Source: Virgisporangium aliadipatigenens (GTDB taxonomy: Bacteria > Actinomycetota > Actinomycetes > Mycobacteriales > Micromonosporaceae). Taken from it: a stretch of DNA of 64,000 nucleotides. The notes beneath the pieces are model-generated. The model was given only the letters and a program-made list of their open reading frames with translations. It was not told the DNA's origin and did not search any database. A program made the position numbers and the translations under genes. The DNA is taken from contig NZ_BOPF01000006.1 of the NCBI RefSeq assembly GCF_016863615.1, positions 124,001 to 188,000 of the forward strand. Direction: 5' to 3'. Below, piece after piece: positions 53,377 to 62,289 of this stretch; position 1 is the stretch's first letter; the number at the start of each line of letters is the position of its first letter.

Positions 53377-54363
53377 GTGACGGGTGATCGGGAACGCGAC
53401 GTCGTGGTGATCGGCGGTTCGGCCGGCAGCCACGCGGCGTTGCAGGCGCTGGTGGCCGGCCTGCCCGCCGACCTGGCCGCCACGGTGCTGGTGACCGTGC
53501 ACCTGGCACCCGAGGGCGGCAGCACGATCGCCGCCATGCTGGACCGGATCGGCGGGCTGCCCGCGGTGCCCGCGGTCGACGGCGAGCGTGCCCGGCCGGC
53601 GCACATCCACACCGCCGTTCCCGACCGGCACCTGCTGATCACCGCCGACGACACGCTGCGGCTGGGCCGCGGCCCGCGGCAGAACCTCGTCCGGCCGGCC
53701 GTCGACGCGACGTTCCGGACGGCGGCGCGCTGGTGCGGGCCCCGCGTGATCGGCGTGGTGCTCTCCGGCAGCCTCGACGACGGCGCCTCCGGACTGGCGT
53801 CGATCGTCGAACACGGCGGGGTGGCGCTGGTGCAGCGGCCGGACGACGCGAAGTTCGCCGGGATGCCGTCGGCGGCGCTCAAGGTGGTCCCCGAGGCCAC
53901 GGCCCTGCCGGCGGACGACCTCGGCCGGGCGATCACGGCGCTGGTCGGCCGCGACGGCCCACGCCCGCCCACCGAACTGCGAGACAGCCTGCTCTGGGAG
54001 ACCGACATGCTGGCCTACGGCCACTCCGCGAACGACCGGCCCGGAGAGCCCGTCGCCCTGGGCTGTCCGGAGTGCGGCGGCGGCATGTACCGCTTCCGCA
54101 CCGGCTTCGCCGACCACTACGTGTGCCACGTGGGCCACTCGTTCTCGCCGCAGGCGCTGCTGTCCGCCCGGTCGGAGAACGTCGAGGCGGCGCTGTGGAC
54201 GGCGATCAGCGCGCTGCAGGAACAGGCGACGGTGCTGCGCCAGATGGCCCGCTACGCAGGCGACCGCGGCGACGACGACGAACGGCGCCGCCACGAGAAG
54301 GAGGCGCAGAGCGCGCGCCACGCCGGCGAGGTGCTGCGCAGGCACCTCACCGGCGGCTCATGA
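53377..54363 (+). CDS. CheB-like methylesterase-domain protein with zinc ribbon
   Basis: 328 aa. Residues about 8-190 are a CheB methylesterase domain without a receiver: Ser in IGGSAGSHAAL, His in VHLAPEGG and Asp in SGSLDDGASG. The C-terminal third has CPECGGGMYR and CHVGHSF, a probable zinc ribbon, then a helical tail. No Che gene is adjacent and no receptor is nearby, so its substrate is unclear. Shares a divergent SigB-type control region with the ferritin-like operon, suggesting a stress role. Confidence 0.87.
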   Translation: MTGDRERDVVVIGGSAGSHAALQALVAGLPADLAATVLVTVHLAPEGGSTIAAMLDRIGGLPAVPAVDGERARPAHIHTAVPDRHLLITADDTLRLGRGPRQNLVRPAVDATFRTAARWCGPRVIGVVLSGSLDDGASGLASIVEHGGVALVQRPDDAKFAGMPSAALKVVPEATALPADDLGRAITALVGRDGPRPPTELRDSLLWETDMLAYGHSANDRPGEPVALGCPECGGGMYRFRTGFADHYVCHVGHSFSPQALLSARSENVEAALWTAISALQEQATVLRQMARYAGDRGDDDERRRHEKEAQSARHAGEVLRRHLTGGS

Positions 54364-56865
54364 GCGCTTCGCGAGCGTCTCCGCACCGAACTCCAGCCGG
54401 TCGTCGACGACCCGCACGGTCACGCTGTCGCCGGGGCTGACCCGGCCGTCGAGAAGCATCTCGGAGAGGCGGTTGTCGACCTCGCGCTGGATCGTGCGGC
54501 GCAGCGGCCGCGCCCCGAACTCCGGTTCGTGCCCGCGGGCGGCCAGCCACGCGACCGCCTCCGGCGTCACGGTCAGCGCGACGTTCTGCGCGTGCAGCCG
54601 GCGGTGCGTGCGCTCCAGCAGCAGTTCGGTGATGCGGGCCAGCTCGGTGTCGGTGAGCCGGGCGAAGACGACGATCTCGTCGATCCGGTTCAGGAACTCC
54701 GGCCGCATGTGCTCGCGCAGCCGCCGCATCAGCCGGTCCCGCAGGTCGGCCGGCACGCCGCCGTCGGAGCCGCCGTCCGACGTGAACCCGAGCCCGGTGC
54801 CGCGGCCGACGATCAGTTCGGAGCCGAGGTTGCTCGTCATGATCAGCACGGTGTTGCGGAAGTTGACCGTCCGGCCCTGGCTGTCGGTGAGCCGGCCGTC
54901 GTCGAGCACCTGCAGCAGCAGGTTGAACACGTCCGGGTGGGCCTTCTCGATCTCGTCCAGCAGCACCACGCTGTACGGGCGGCGCCGCACCGCCTCGGTG
55001 AGCTGGCCGGCCTCCTCGTAGCCGACGTACCCGGGCGGGGCGCCGACGAGGCGGCTGACCGTGTGCCGTTCCTGGAACTCGCTCATGTCCAGCCGGATCA
55101 TGCGTTCCTCGTCGCCGAAGAGCGCCACGGCGAGGCTGCGCGCCAGTTCGGTCTTGCCGACGCCGGTGGGTCCCAGGAAGAGGAAACTGCCGACGGGGCG
55201 GCCCGGGTCGCCGAGCCCCGAACGGGCCCGCCGGATCGCCTGGGCCACCACCCGCACGGCGTCGTCCTGGCCGACCATGCGCTCGTGGAGGCGTTCCTCC
55301 AGGCGGCTCAGGCGTAGGCGTTCCTCCTCGGTCAGCTGCGTCGCGGGGATGCCGGTGGCGCGCGAGACGACGGCGGCGATGTCCTCCGCGGTCACCTCGG
55401 CGACCGCGGAGCGCTTCCCGTCGGCCTGCTCCAGCCTGGCCCGCAGCGCGGTGAGCTCGTCCCGCAGGGCGCTCGCGCGCTCGTACTGCTCATGCGCCAC
55501 CGCCTGGTCCTTGTCCCGGGTGAGGCGTTCGACCCGCTGCTCCAGTTCCCGCAGATCATGGCCGGGGGAGGCGGCCCGCAACTGGATCCGCGCGCCCGCC
55601 TGGTCGATCAGGTCGATGGCCTTGTCCGGGAGGAACCGGTCCGCGACGTAGCGGTCGGACAGCTCGGCGGCGGCCACCAGCGCCTCGTCGGTGAAGCGCA
55701 CGCCGTGGTGCGCCTCGTAGCGGTCGCGCAGCCCGCGCAGGATCTCGATCGTGTCCTCGACCGTCGGCTCCGGCACCAGCACCGGCTGGAACCGCCGCTC
55801 CAGCGCCGCGTCCTTCTCGATCGAACGCCGGTACTCGTCCAGCGTCGTGGCACCCATGACGTGCAGGTCGCCGCGGGCCAGTGCCGGCTTGAGGATGTTC
55901 GCGGCGTCCGCGCCCCCGCCGTCGCCGCCCCCGCCCGTGCCGACCACGGTGTGCAGCTCGTCGATGAAGAGGATCAGCTCGGTGGAGTTGGCGGTCACCT
56001 CGTCCATCACGTTCTTCAGCCGCTCCTCGAAGTCGCCGCGGTAGCGGGTGCCGGCCACCAGGCCGGTCAGGTCGAGCTGCACCACCCGGCGGCCGGTGAG
56101 CGTGCGCGGCACGTCGCCGTCGGCGATGCGCTGCGCCAGCCCCTCGACGATCGCGGTCTTGCCGACCCCGGCCTCGCCGATCAGCACCGGGTTGTTCTTG
56201 GTGCGTCGGGCCAGGATCTCCACGCACTGGTCGATCTCGTCGGCCCGGCCGATCACCGGGTCGACGCGGCCCTCCTGCGCCATGGCGGTGAGATCGCGGC
56301 CGAACCGGTCGAGCGTCGGCGTGGCCGTCTGTTCGCCGGTGGGCGGGCGCGCGGCCGCCATTCCCGGGGACGGTGCGGAAGGGCGGCCCCGCGCCGCGTC
56401 GATGATCGCCTGCGGCGTGATGCGGTTGGCGGCGAGCGTGCCGTCCGGTTGCAGCGCCAGGGCGAGCAGGATGTGCTCCGGTCCCAGGTAGGAGGAACCG
56501 AGCTGCTGGGAGACGCGGTGCGCGTCGAGCAGGGCGCGCTTGGCGGCGGGCGTGAGCGCGGGCGGGCCGTTCGACGCGTTGCCCGGCGTGCCGCCGGCCG
56601 CGCCGCGCACCAGCGCGTCCGGGTCGGCGCCGGCGCGGGTGAGCAGTTCGCGCAGCGGCTGGCGGCGGGTGGCCGCCCAGAGCAGGTGGTCGGTGCCGAC
56701 GTCGGGGTCGCCGATCTCCGCGGCGTGCGCGGCGGCCTCGGCGACCAGTTCGCGGGCCTCCTGGCTCATCAGGCGGCCGAGGTCGACCCGGTGCACCCGG
56801 GCGGGGCCGCCGAAGAAGCGGGCGAAGAACTCGTCCATCGGATCCGGCCCGAAGACGCCTGCCAT
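54358..56865 (-). CDS. clpC: ClpC-like AAA+ ATPase
   Basis: 835 aa Hsp100 protein with Clp_N repeats (about 30-160), D1 (Walker A GEAGVGKT near 229, Walker B LILFIDE), a UVR-like coiled middle region (about 425-475) and D2 (Walker A GPTGVGKT near 566, Walker [11 protein letters not shown]). A short middle domain indicates ClpC rather than ClpB, and LGF in TGLGFTSD matches the ClpP-docking loop. An extra N-terminal leader [20 protein letters not shown] distinguishes it from housekeeping ClpC. Perfect AGGAGG lies before the ATG. Likely a stress paralogue. Confidence 0.92.
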   Translation of the reverse strand: MAGVFGPDPMDEFFARFFGGPARVHRVDLGRLMSQEARELVAEAAAHAAEIGDPDVGTDHLLWAATRRQPLRELLTRAGADPDALVRGAAGGTPGNASNGPPALTPAAKRALLDAHRVSQQLGSSYLGPEHILLALALQPDGTLAANRITPQAIIDAARGRPSAPSPGMAAARPPTGEQTATPTLDRFGRDLTAMAQEGRVDPVIGRADEIDQCVEILARRTKNNPVLIGEAGVGKTAIVEGLAQRIADGDVPRTLTGRRVVQLDLTGLVAGTRYRGDFEERLKNVMDEVTANSTELILFIDELHTVVGTGGGGDGGGADAANILKPALARGDLHVMGATTLDEYRRSIEKDAALERRFQPVLVPEPTVEDTIEILRGLRDRYEAHHGVRFTDEALVAAAELSDRYVADRFLPDKAIDLIDQAGARIQLRAASPGHDLRELEQRVERLTRDKDQAVAHEQYERASALRDELTALRARLEQADGKRSAVAEVTAEDIAAVVSRATGIPATQLTEEERLRLSRLEERLHERMVGQDDAVRVVAQAIRRARSGLGDPGRPVGSFLFLGPTGVGKTELARSLAVALFGDEERMIRLDMSEFQERHTVSRLVGAPPGYVGYEEAGQLTEAVRRRPYSVVLLDEIEKAHPDVFNLLLQVLDDGRLTDSQGRTVNFRNTVLIMTSNLGSELIVGRGTGLGFTSDGGSDGGVPADLRDRLMRRLREHMRPEFLNRIDEIVVFARLTDTELARITELLLERTHRRLHAQNVALTVTPEAVAWLAARGHEPEFGARPLRRTIQREVDNRLSEMLLDGRVSPGDSVTVRVVDDRLEFGAETLAKRS

Positions 56866-56877
56866 GGGAAAAACCTC

Positions 56878-57141
56878 CTACTCGAACAGGCTGTGCCCGT
56901 TGTCGCCCGCACGCCGGCGGGCCCGCCGGCGCAGTTGCACCACCACGATGTCCACGACGGAGACCACGGCCAGCGCGGCGAACGCCCAGCCGAAGCCGTT
57001 CAGGCCGGCGCGCAGCAGCAGCCCGGCGAAGACCACGCACATGACCAGCCCGAAGATCGCGAGCACGAGGCGGAGGTTGAGCGCGGAGTACGGCCGCTCG
57101 ACCGTTCCACGGCGTCGCGGGGGCTGCGCACCGATCGGCAT
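56878..57141 (-). CDS. DUF6343-like small membrane protein
   Basis: 87 aa. RPYSALNLRLVLAIFGLVM begins a pair of hydrophobic segments (about 20-40 and 46-66), with an Arg-rich cytosolic end, as in DUF6343 proteins; family assignment is from memory. ATG 57141 is chosen because a SigB-type -10 lies just upstream, making ATG 57171 part of the promoter. The clpC start is 12 bases downstream, so this is the first gene of a two-gene unit. Confidence 0.78.
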   Translation of the reverse strand: MPIGAQPPRRRGTVERPYSALNLRLVLAIFGLVMCVVFAGLLLRAGLNGFGWAFAALAVVSVVDIVVVQLRRRARRRAGDNGHSLFE

Positions 57142-57151
57142 GCGTGCGCCC

Positions 57152-57176
57152 CTACCCGCGATCGGGCGCATGAACC
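57152..57176 (-). promoter_or_regulatory. SigB-type promoter of DUF6343-clpC
   Basis: Minus strand GGTT (57173-57176), 15 bases, GGGTAG (57152-57157), 10 bases before the start. Confidence 0.55.
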
Positions 57177-57274
57177 GCCTGCCAACGAGCCGTCCGCCCG
57201 GCCGCCCGGGCGGGGCATGGGTCCTAGCCTCCTAGGATGGGCAAGGCTCTGCGTGCCCGCGCACCCGGCCGCGC

Positions 57275-58834
57275 CTATCGCGCGACGGCCGCGACCAGTT
57301 CCCTCGTGTACTCGTGCGTCGGGGACGTCAGGACCCGGGAAGCGGGGCCGCGTTCGATCACGCGGCCGTCCTTCATCACCAGCACCCGGTCCGCCAGGTG
57401 GTGCACCACCCCCAGGTCGTGCGAGATGAACAGCAGCGCCGTCCCGTCGGCCGCCTGGATCTCGGCGAGCAGGTCGAGGATCTGCGCCTGGATCGACACG
57501 TCCAGCGCGGAGACCGGTTCGTCGCAGACGAGCACGTCCGGCCGGGGGCCGAGCGCGCGGGCGATCGCCACCCGCTGGCGCTGTCCGCCGGAGAGGTCGC
57601 GCGGGCGGCGCCGCAGGAAGGTCACGCCGAGCCCGACGCGTTCCAGCAGTTCCACCACGCGTCCGCGCCGGTCGGCGTCGGGGAGCGGCTCACCCACGAT
57701 CTTCTCGACGGTGTACCTCGGGTCGAACGAACTGAGCGGATCCTGCGCCACGGACTGGATCCGGCGCCGGTGCGGCCTGCGCAGGCGTTCGCGCACGCCG
57801 CTCCACGGCACGTCGCCGAGGCGCACCGTCCCCCCGTCGGGCTCGGTGAGCGCCAGCGCGATGCGGGCGAGCGTGGTCTTGCCGGAGCCGCTCTCGCCGA
57901 CGACGCCCAGGGTCTCGCCGCGCGCGAGCGTGAAGCTCACGTCGTTCACGGCGTGCCGGGTGCCGAACCGCTTGTGCACGCCGTCGGCGCGCAGCACCAC
58001 GTCGGCGGTGTCCACGACGCGCGGCGGCAGCGGGAGGCGTTCCACTGTGGACAGTCGCTTGCCGCGCGAGGCCGCCGTGGGAACCGCCGCGAGGAGGGTG
58101 CGGGTGTAGCGGTGCTCGGGCGCGGTCAGCACGCGGGCGGTCGGGCCCTGTTCGACGATGCGGCCGTCGTGCATGACGAGCACCCGGTCGGCGAGCTGCG
58201 ACACCACCGACAGGTCGTGGCTCACCAGCAGGAGGGCGCCGTCGCGTTCGGCCAGCAGGCGCAGGATCTGGGCCTGGACGGTGACGTCGAGGGCGGTGGT
58301 GGGTTCGTCGGCGATGAGCAGCGGCGGGTCGGCCGCGATGGCGGAGGCGATGAGTGCGCGCTGGCGCAGCCCGCCGGAGAGCTGGTGCGGGTACTGCTTG
58401 GCGCGGAGCGCCGGTTCGGGGACGTGCACGGCGTCGAGGAGTTCGGTGACCCGGGTGGGACGCGCGCGCCGTTCACCGATGTCGTGCGTGCGCAGCACCT
58501 CGCCGATCTCCCGCCCGACGGTGCGCAGCGGGTCGAGCGAGACGAGCGCGTCCTGCAGCACCAGTCCGGCGCCCCGGCCACGCAGCCGTCGCCAGTGCCG
58601 TTCCGTGAAATCACGGGTGTCGTGGCCGTCCACGACGAGCCGCTGCACGCGCACCGACGCCGTCGGACCGGCGAGGCCGACGAGGGTCCGCGCCGTGACG
58701 CTCTTGCCCGAACCGCTCTCGCCGACGAGCGCCACCCGTTCGCCGGGGAGGATGTCGAAGCTGATCCCGCGCACGGCGTGCACCGGACCGGGGAAGCTGA
58801 CGTGCAGGTCCACAATGGACACCAGCGGTTTCAC
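57275..58834 (-). CDS. Fused double ATPase of an oligopeptide-type ABC importer
   Basis: 519 aa carrying two complete nucleotide-binding domains, equivalent to DppD and DppF joined. Domain 1 has Walker A GESGSGKS, LSGGLRQRAL and IADEPTTALD; domain 2 (from about 280) has GESGSGKT, LSGGQRQRVAIA and VCDEPVSALD. Both keep their switch His (SHD). It powers the two permeases whose genes precede it. GTG start overlaps the permease stop. Expected substrates for this class are peptides, nickel or other small organic ligands. Confidence 0.94.
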   Translation of the reverse strand: MKPLVSIVDLHVSFPGPVHAVRGISFDILPGERVALVGESGSGKSVTARTLVGLAGPTASVRVQRLVVDGHDTRDFTERHWRRLRGRGAGLVLQDALVSLDPLRTVGREIGEVLRTHDIGERRARPTRVTELLDAVHVPEPALRAKQYPHQLSGGLRQRALIASAIAADPPLLIADEPTTALDVTVQAQILRLLAERDGALLLVSHDLSVVSQLADRVLVMHDGRIVEQGPTARVLTAPEHRYTRTLLAAVPTAASRGKRLSTVERLPLPPRVVDTADVVLRADGVHKRFGTRHAVNDVSFTLARGETLGVVGESGSGKTTLARIALALTEPDGGTVRLGDVPWSGVRERLRRPHRRRIQSVAQDPLSSFDPRYTVEKIVGEPLPDADRRGRVVELLERVGLGVTFLRRRPRDLSGGQRQRVAIARALGPRPDVLVCDEPVSALDVSIQAQILDLLAEIQAADGTALLFISHDLGVVHHLADRVLVMKDGRVIERGPASRVLTSPTHEYTRELVAAVAR

Positions 58835-59679
58835 GCGCGTCTCCCCTCGAAGCGGCGCTGCAGCCGCCGTCCGACGGCGGTGAGCGCGACGACCGTGACC
58901 GTGAGCGTGGCGCCCGGCAGGACGGCCGTCCACCAGGCGACCCGCAGGTAGTTGCGGCTCTCCGAGAGCATGGCGCCCCACTCGGGGGAGGGCGGCTGCG
59001 GCCCCATGCCGAGGAAGCTCAGCGCGGCGGCGTTCACCACGGCCGAGCCGAGCCCGATGGTGGCGAGCACCGGCAGGGGGCCGAGGACGTTCGGCAGGAT
59101 GTGCCGCCCGGCGAGTCGCACGCCCGACAGCCCGAACGTCCGCGCCTGCTCGACGTATCCGGACCGCCGCACCACCATCGTCTGCGCCCGCACGATGCGC
59201 CCGTACCGGGGTGCGAACGACAGCGCGATCGCCAGCACGAGCGACGGCGCGCCCGGTGCCGTCAACGCGATGAACAGCAGCGCCAGCAACACCTCCGGGA
59301 ATGCCGACAGCACGTCGAACGCCCGGCTCAGCAGCCCGTCGACGGGTCGCGGGGAGAGGCCGGCGACGAGCCCGAGCAGCCCGCCGACGGCGACGGAGAG
59401 CGCGGTGGCGGCGACCCCGATGCTCAGCGAGTAGCGGGCCCCGTGCACGACGCGGGTGAACACGTCGCGCCCGAGCTGGTCGGTGCCGAACCAGTGCGCG
59501 GTGTCGGGCGGGTCGAGCGTGTGCAGGGGATCGGCGGCGAGCGGGTCGTCCCCGGCGATCAGCGACGGCGCGACGACGGCGACGGCGACGAGTCCCAGGA
59601 CGAGCACCGCCGCGACGGTGCCGGGCGTCGCGCGCACCCGCAGGTCCACAGTGGACGGACGAGGCAGGACGACCGTCAT
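58831..59679 (-). CDS. ABC transporter permease (DppC type)
   Basis: 282 aa with one N-terminal membrane segment, an extracytoplasmic stretch with HWFGTDQLGRDVFTRVVHGAR typical of DppC, and five further segments; the EAA-like loop reads YVEQARTFGLSGVRLAGRHI. ATG overlaps the previous permease stop. Pairs with the DppB-type protein to form the membrane channel. Confidence 0.94.
   Translation of the reverse strand: MTVVLPRPSTVDLRVRATPGTVAAVLVLGLVAVAVVAPSLIAGDDPLAADPLHTLDPPDTAHWFGTDQLGRDVFTRVVHGARYSLSIGVAATALSVAVGGLLGLVAGLSPRPVDGLLSRAFDVLSAFPEVLLALLFIALTAPGAPSLVLAIALSFAPRYGRIVRAQTMVVRRSGYVEQARTFGLSGVRLAGRHILPNVLGPLPVLATIGLGSAVVNAAALSFLGMGPQPPSPEWGAMLSESRNYLRVAWWTAVLPGATLTVTVVALTAVGRRLQRRFEGRRA
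59644..59656. repeat. Palindrome GTCCACAGTGGAC, copy 4
   Basis: Exact copy inside the DppC-type permease gene, encoding STVD on the minus strand. Confidence 0.7.
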
Positions 59680-60602
59680 GCCGCCGCCTCCTTTCGCAGC
59701 CGAGGATCGATGAGCAGATACGCCAGGTCCGCCAGCGTGGAGAGCGCCACGTACACCGCCGCGGCGAGCATGACGACCGCGAGCACCACCGGGATGTCCT
59801 TGTTGCCCACGGCTTCCGTGGCGACCTCGCCGAGCCCCGGCCGGCCGAAGACCCGTTCGACGACGACGGCGGCACTGAGCATGAACCCGATGAGCGTGCC
59901 GGCGAGCGTCACGGTCGGCAGCAGCGCGTGCCGCAGCGCGTGGCGCGCCACGACGGCGTACGACGTCAGCCCGCGCGCCCGTGCGGTCAACGCGAACGGC
60001 TCCTCGAGCGCGCGTTCGAGCCCCTCGCGCAGCACCTGACTGAGCAGCCCGCCGAGCGGCAGGGCCAGCGACAGCGCCGGCAGCACCAGGGCCGCCGCGT
60101 CCCGGTCCCCGGAGACCGGGAACCAGCCGAGCCGGAACGAGAAGAGGCTCAGCAGCAGGATCCCGATGAGGAACGCCGGCGCGGAGACGACGGTCAGTTC
60201 GACACCGGAGACGAACCCGCGCAGCCAGCGGCCCCGCCCGGCGGTGAGCACGGCGAGCCCGAGCGCGATCACCACGCAGAACGCCGACGCGAGCAGCGTC
60301 AGCTTGACCGTCGGCCAGACCTGCCCGCCGATGACGTCGACGACCGGCCGCTGCAACACGTAGGAACGGCCGAGGTCGCCGTGCAGCAGCCGCCACAGGT
60401 AGGTCAGGTACTGCACGACGGCGGGCTTGTCCAGGCCGAGGTCCGCGATGATGGCGGCCCGGATCTGCGGGGTGTCCGGCCCGTCGCCGACCAGGGTGTC
60501 GACGGTGTCGCCGGGGGAGAGCCGCAGCGCGAGGTAGGCCGCCGTGGCCGCCGCCCAGAGGACGAGCACGCTGCCGCCGAGCCGTTTGAGGACGGCTGTC
60601 AT
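59676..60602 (-). CDS. ABC transporter permease (DppB type)
   Basis: 308 aa with six membrane segments. The N-terminal region LRLSPGDTVDTLVGDG and LLHGDLGRSY is typical of DppB, with the EAA-like loop EEPFALTARARGLTSYAVV and the family's VVERVFGRPGLGEV. ATG overlaps the binding-protein stop (ATGA). Confidence 0.94.
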   Translation of the reverse strand: MTAVLKRLGGSVLVLWAAATAAYLALRLSPGDTVDTLVGDGPDTPQIRAAIIADLGLDKPAVVQYLTYLWRLLHGDLGRSYVLQRPVVDVIGGQVWPTVKLTLLASAFCVVIALGLAVLTAGRGRWLRGFVSGVELTVVSAPAFLIGILLLSLFSFRLGWFPVSGDRDAAALVLPALSLALPLGGLLSQVLREGLERALEEPFALTARARGLTSYAVVARHALRHALLPTVTLAGTLIGFMLSAAVVVERVFGRPGLGEVATEAVGNKDIPVVLAVVMLAAAVYVALSTLADLAYLLIDPRLRKEAAA

Positions 60603-62218
60603 CGGTTGACCCACACGTTGTAGGCGCTGCCCGGGACGCCGGCGGTCGGTTCGAAGCGCAGCCCGCCGACGGTGCGCCGGGCGGCGATCTGGTCGGCCGG
60701 CGCGTAGAGCGGCAGCAGCGTGGCGTTGTCGGCCAGGATCCTCTGCACCCGGGTGTAGATCTCCTTGCGCTTGGCCGGGTCGGTGGTGGCGGCCCCTTGC
60801 GCGACAAGGGTTTCCAGTTCCGGCGTGGTGTAGCCGTGCCGGTTGATGGGCGCGCCCTTGGGCAGGATGAGGCTGAGCGCGGCGCCGGCGTCGGTGTCGG
60901 CGCGGGAGTTGTCGAAGAGTTCGAACTCGCCCTTGGCGATCGCGTCGTTCGCCGTTCCCTGGTCGACGATGCGGACCTGGAGGTCGATGCCGGCGCTCTG
61001 CTTCACCGCGGCCTGCACGGCCTGGGCGAGGACGTCCCGCCGGTCCCGCACGAACGGCGCCGACAGCACGATCCGCACGGTCAGCCGCTTGCCGTCCCTG
61101 GTGCGGAAGCCGTCGCCGTCCTTCTGCGACCAGCCCGCCTGATCCAGCAGCGCGTTCGCCCCGGACGGGTTGTTGCCGTAGGACTTCGCGAGCGTCGCGT
61201 CGTAGAACGGGCTCGCCGGGCTGACGATGCTCCACGCCCGGGTGGCGGTGCCGCGGTAGACGCCGTTCAGCACGGCGTCGAGATCCACCGCGTCGCGGAA
61301 CGCCCTGCGCACCCGCTCGTCGTCGAAGGGCGCGTGCGTCTGGTTGAAGTAGTAGCTGTAGGCGGTGCCGCTGTTGAGCTGCTTGGTGAAGCTCAACTCG
61401 GGGTCGCCGGCCAGCAGTTCCTGCTCCGTGGCGGGCACGCCCTCGACGACGTCGACCTGTCCGGAGGTGAGCGCGCCGACGCGCACGGCCGACTCCTTGA
61501 GGAACCGGTAGGTGACCTCGTCGAGGTATGCGGTGCCCTGGTGCCCGGCGTTCTCCGGTGCCCAGTCGTACACCGGGTTCTTGCGGTAGTGCACCTCCTG
61601 CCCCTTGGTGTACCGGTCCAGGATGAACGGCCCGGTCCCGACGACGCTCGGCCCGCCCGCCTTGAGATCGGGACTGCCGAACGACTTCGGCGACACCTGC
61701 GCGCCCTGCGGGGAGGAGAAGAAGTCGAGGATGGGCGCGTCCGGCTGCTTGAGCCTGACCACGAGGGTGGTGTCGTTCACCACGTCGGCGCCGGCGTAGT
61801 TCTTCAGCTGGGTGGCGGCGACGGTGGGCGCGTAGCCGGGCACCAGCAGCTGGTCCAGGTTGGCCTTGACGGCGGCGGCGGTGAAGCGTTCGCCGTCGTG
61901 GAACGTCACGCCGCCGCGCAGCGTGAACGTGTAGGCGAGGCCGTCCGGGGAGGCCGTCCACGCGGTGGCGAGCCAGGGCAGGTAACCGCCTTTGTCATCG
62001 TGCGTCAGCAGCGCCTCGAAGCTGTTCCACACGAGCAGTCGCGCCTTCGCCTGCGCGTACTGGTGCGGGTTGAACGTGATCGGCTCGGTCTCGACGGCCC
62101 ACGTGAGCGAGCCGCCCTGGATGGGCGCGCCGGCGTCGGTGCCGGACCCTTCCGTCGCGCTGCAACCGGTCGCGAGCAACGTCGCCGCGGCCAGGGTGGC
62201 AAGGAGTCGTCTGCGCAT
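60599..62218 (-). CDS. Peptide/nickel-type ABC transporter substrate-binding lipoprotein
   Basis: 539 aa solute-binding protein family 5. Lipoprotein signal with lipobox LATGC, Cys at residue 19, then SLTWAVETEPITFNPHQY and YTFTLRGGVTFHDGERF, the conserved SBP_bac_5 signature. It delivers a ligand to the double-permease channel. ATG 62218 is chosen because AGGAA lies 9 bases upstream; TTG 62224 is an alternative. Divergent from two flavin monooxygenase genes that probably act on the imported compound. Confidence 0.94.
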   Translation of the reverse strand: MRRRLLATLAAATLLATGCSATEGSGTDAGAPIQGGSLTWAVETEPITFNPHQYAQAKARLLVWNSFEALLTHDDKGGYLPWLATAWTASPDGLAYTFTLRGGVTFHDGERFTAAAVKANLDQLLVPGYAPTVAATQLKNYAGADVVNDTTLVVRLKQPDAPILDFFSSPQGAQVSPKSFGSPDLKAGGPSVVGTGPFILDRYTKGQEVHYRKNPVYDWAPENAGHQGTAYLDEVTYRFLKESAVRVGALTSGQVDVVEGVPATEQELLAGDPELSFTKQLNSGTAYSYYFNQTHAPFDDERVRRAFRDAVDLDAVLNGVYRGTATRAWSIVSPASPFYDATLAKSYGNNPSGANALLDQAGWSQKDGDGFRTRDGKRLTVRIVLSAPFVRDRRDVLAQAVQAAVKQSAGIDLQVRIVDQGTANDAIAKGEFELFDNSRADTDAGAALSLILPKGAPINRHGYTTPELETLVAQGAATTDPAKRKEIYTRVQRILADNATLLPLYAPADQIAARRTVGGLRFEPTAGVPGSAYNVWVNR

Positions 62219-62289
62219 GGCCAAATTCCTATCACATCTGTAGGGTAAGGGGTAATAGGCAAACGGCTGTGGTCAATGCGGAGGCTTGG
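62219..62289. promoter_or_regulatory. AT-rich divergent control region
   Basis: The 71-base gap between the importer and the monooxygenase genes is notably AT-rich for this DNA and contains two near-direct units, TAGGGTAA and GGGGTAAT (about 62240-62256). Likely holds both promoters and an operator; individual elements are not certain. Confidence 0.45.
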
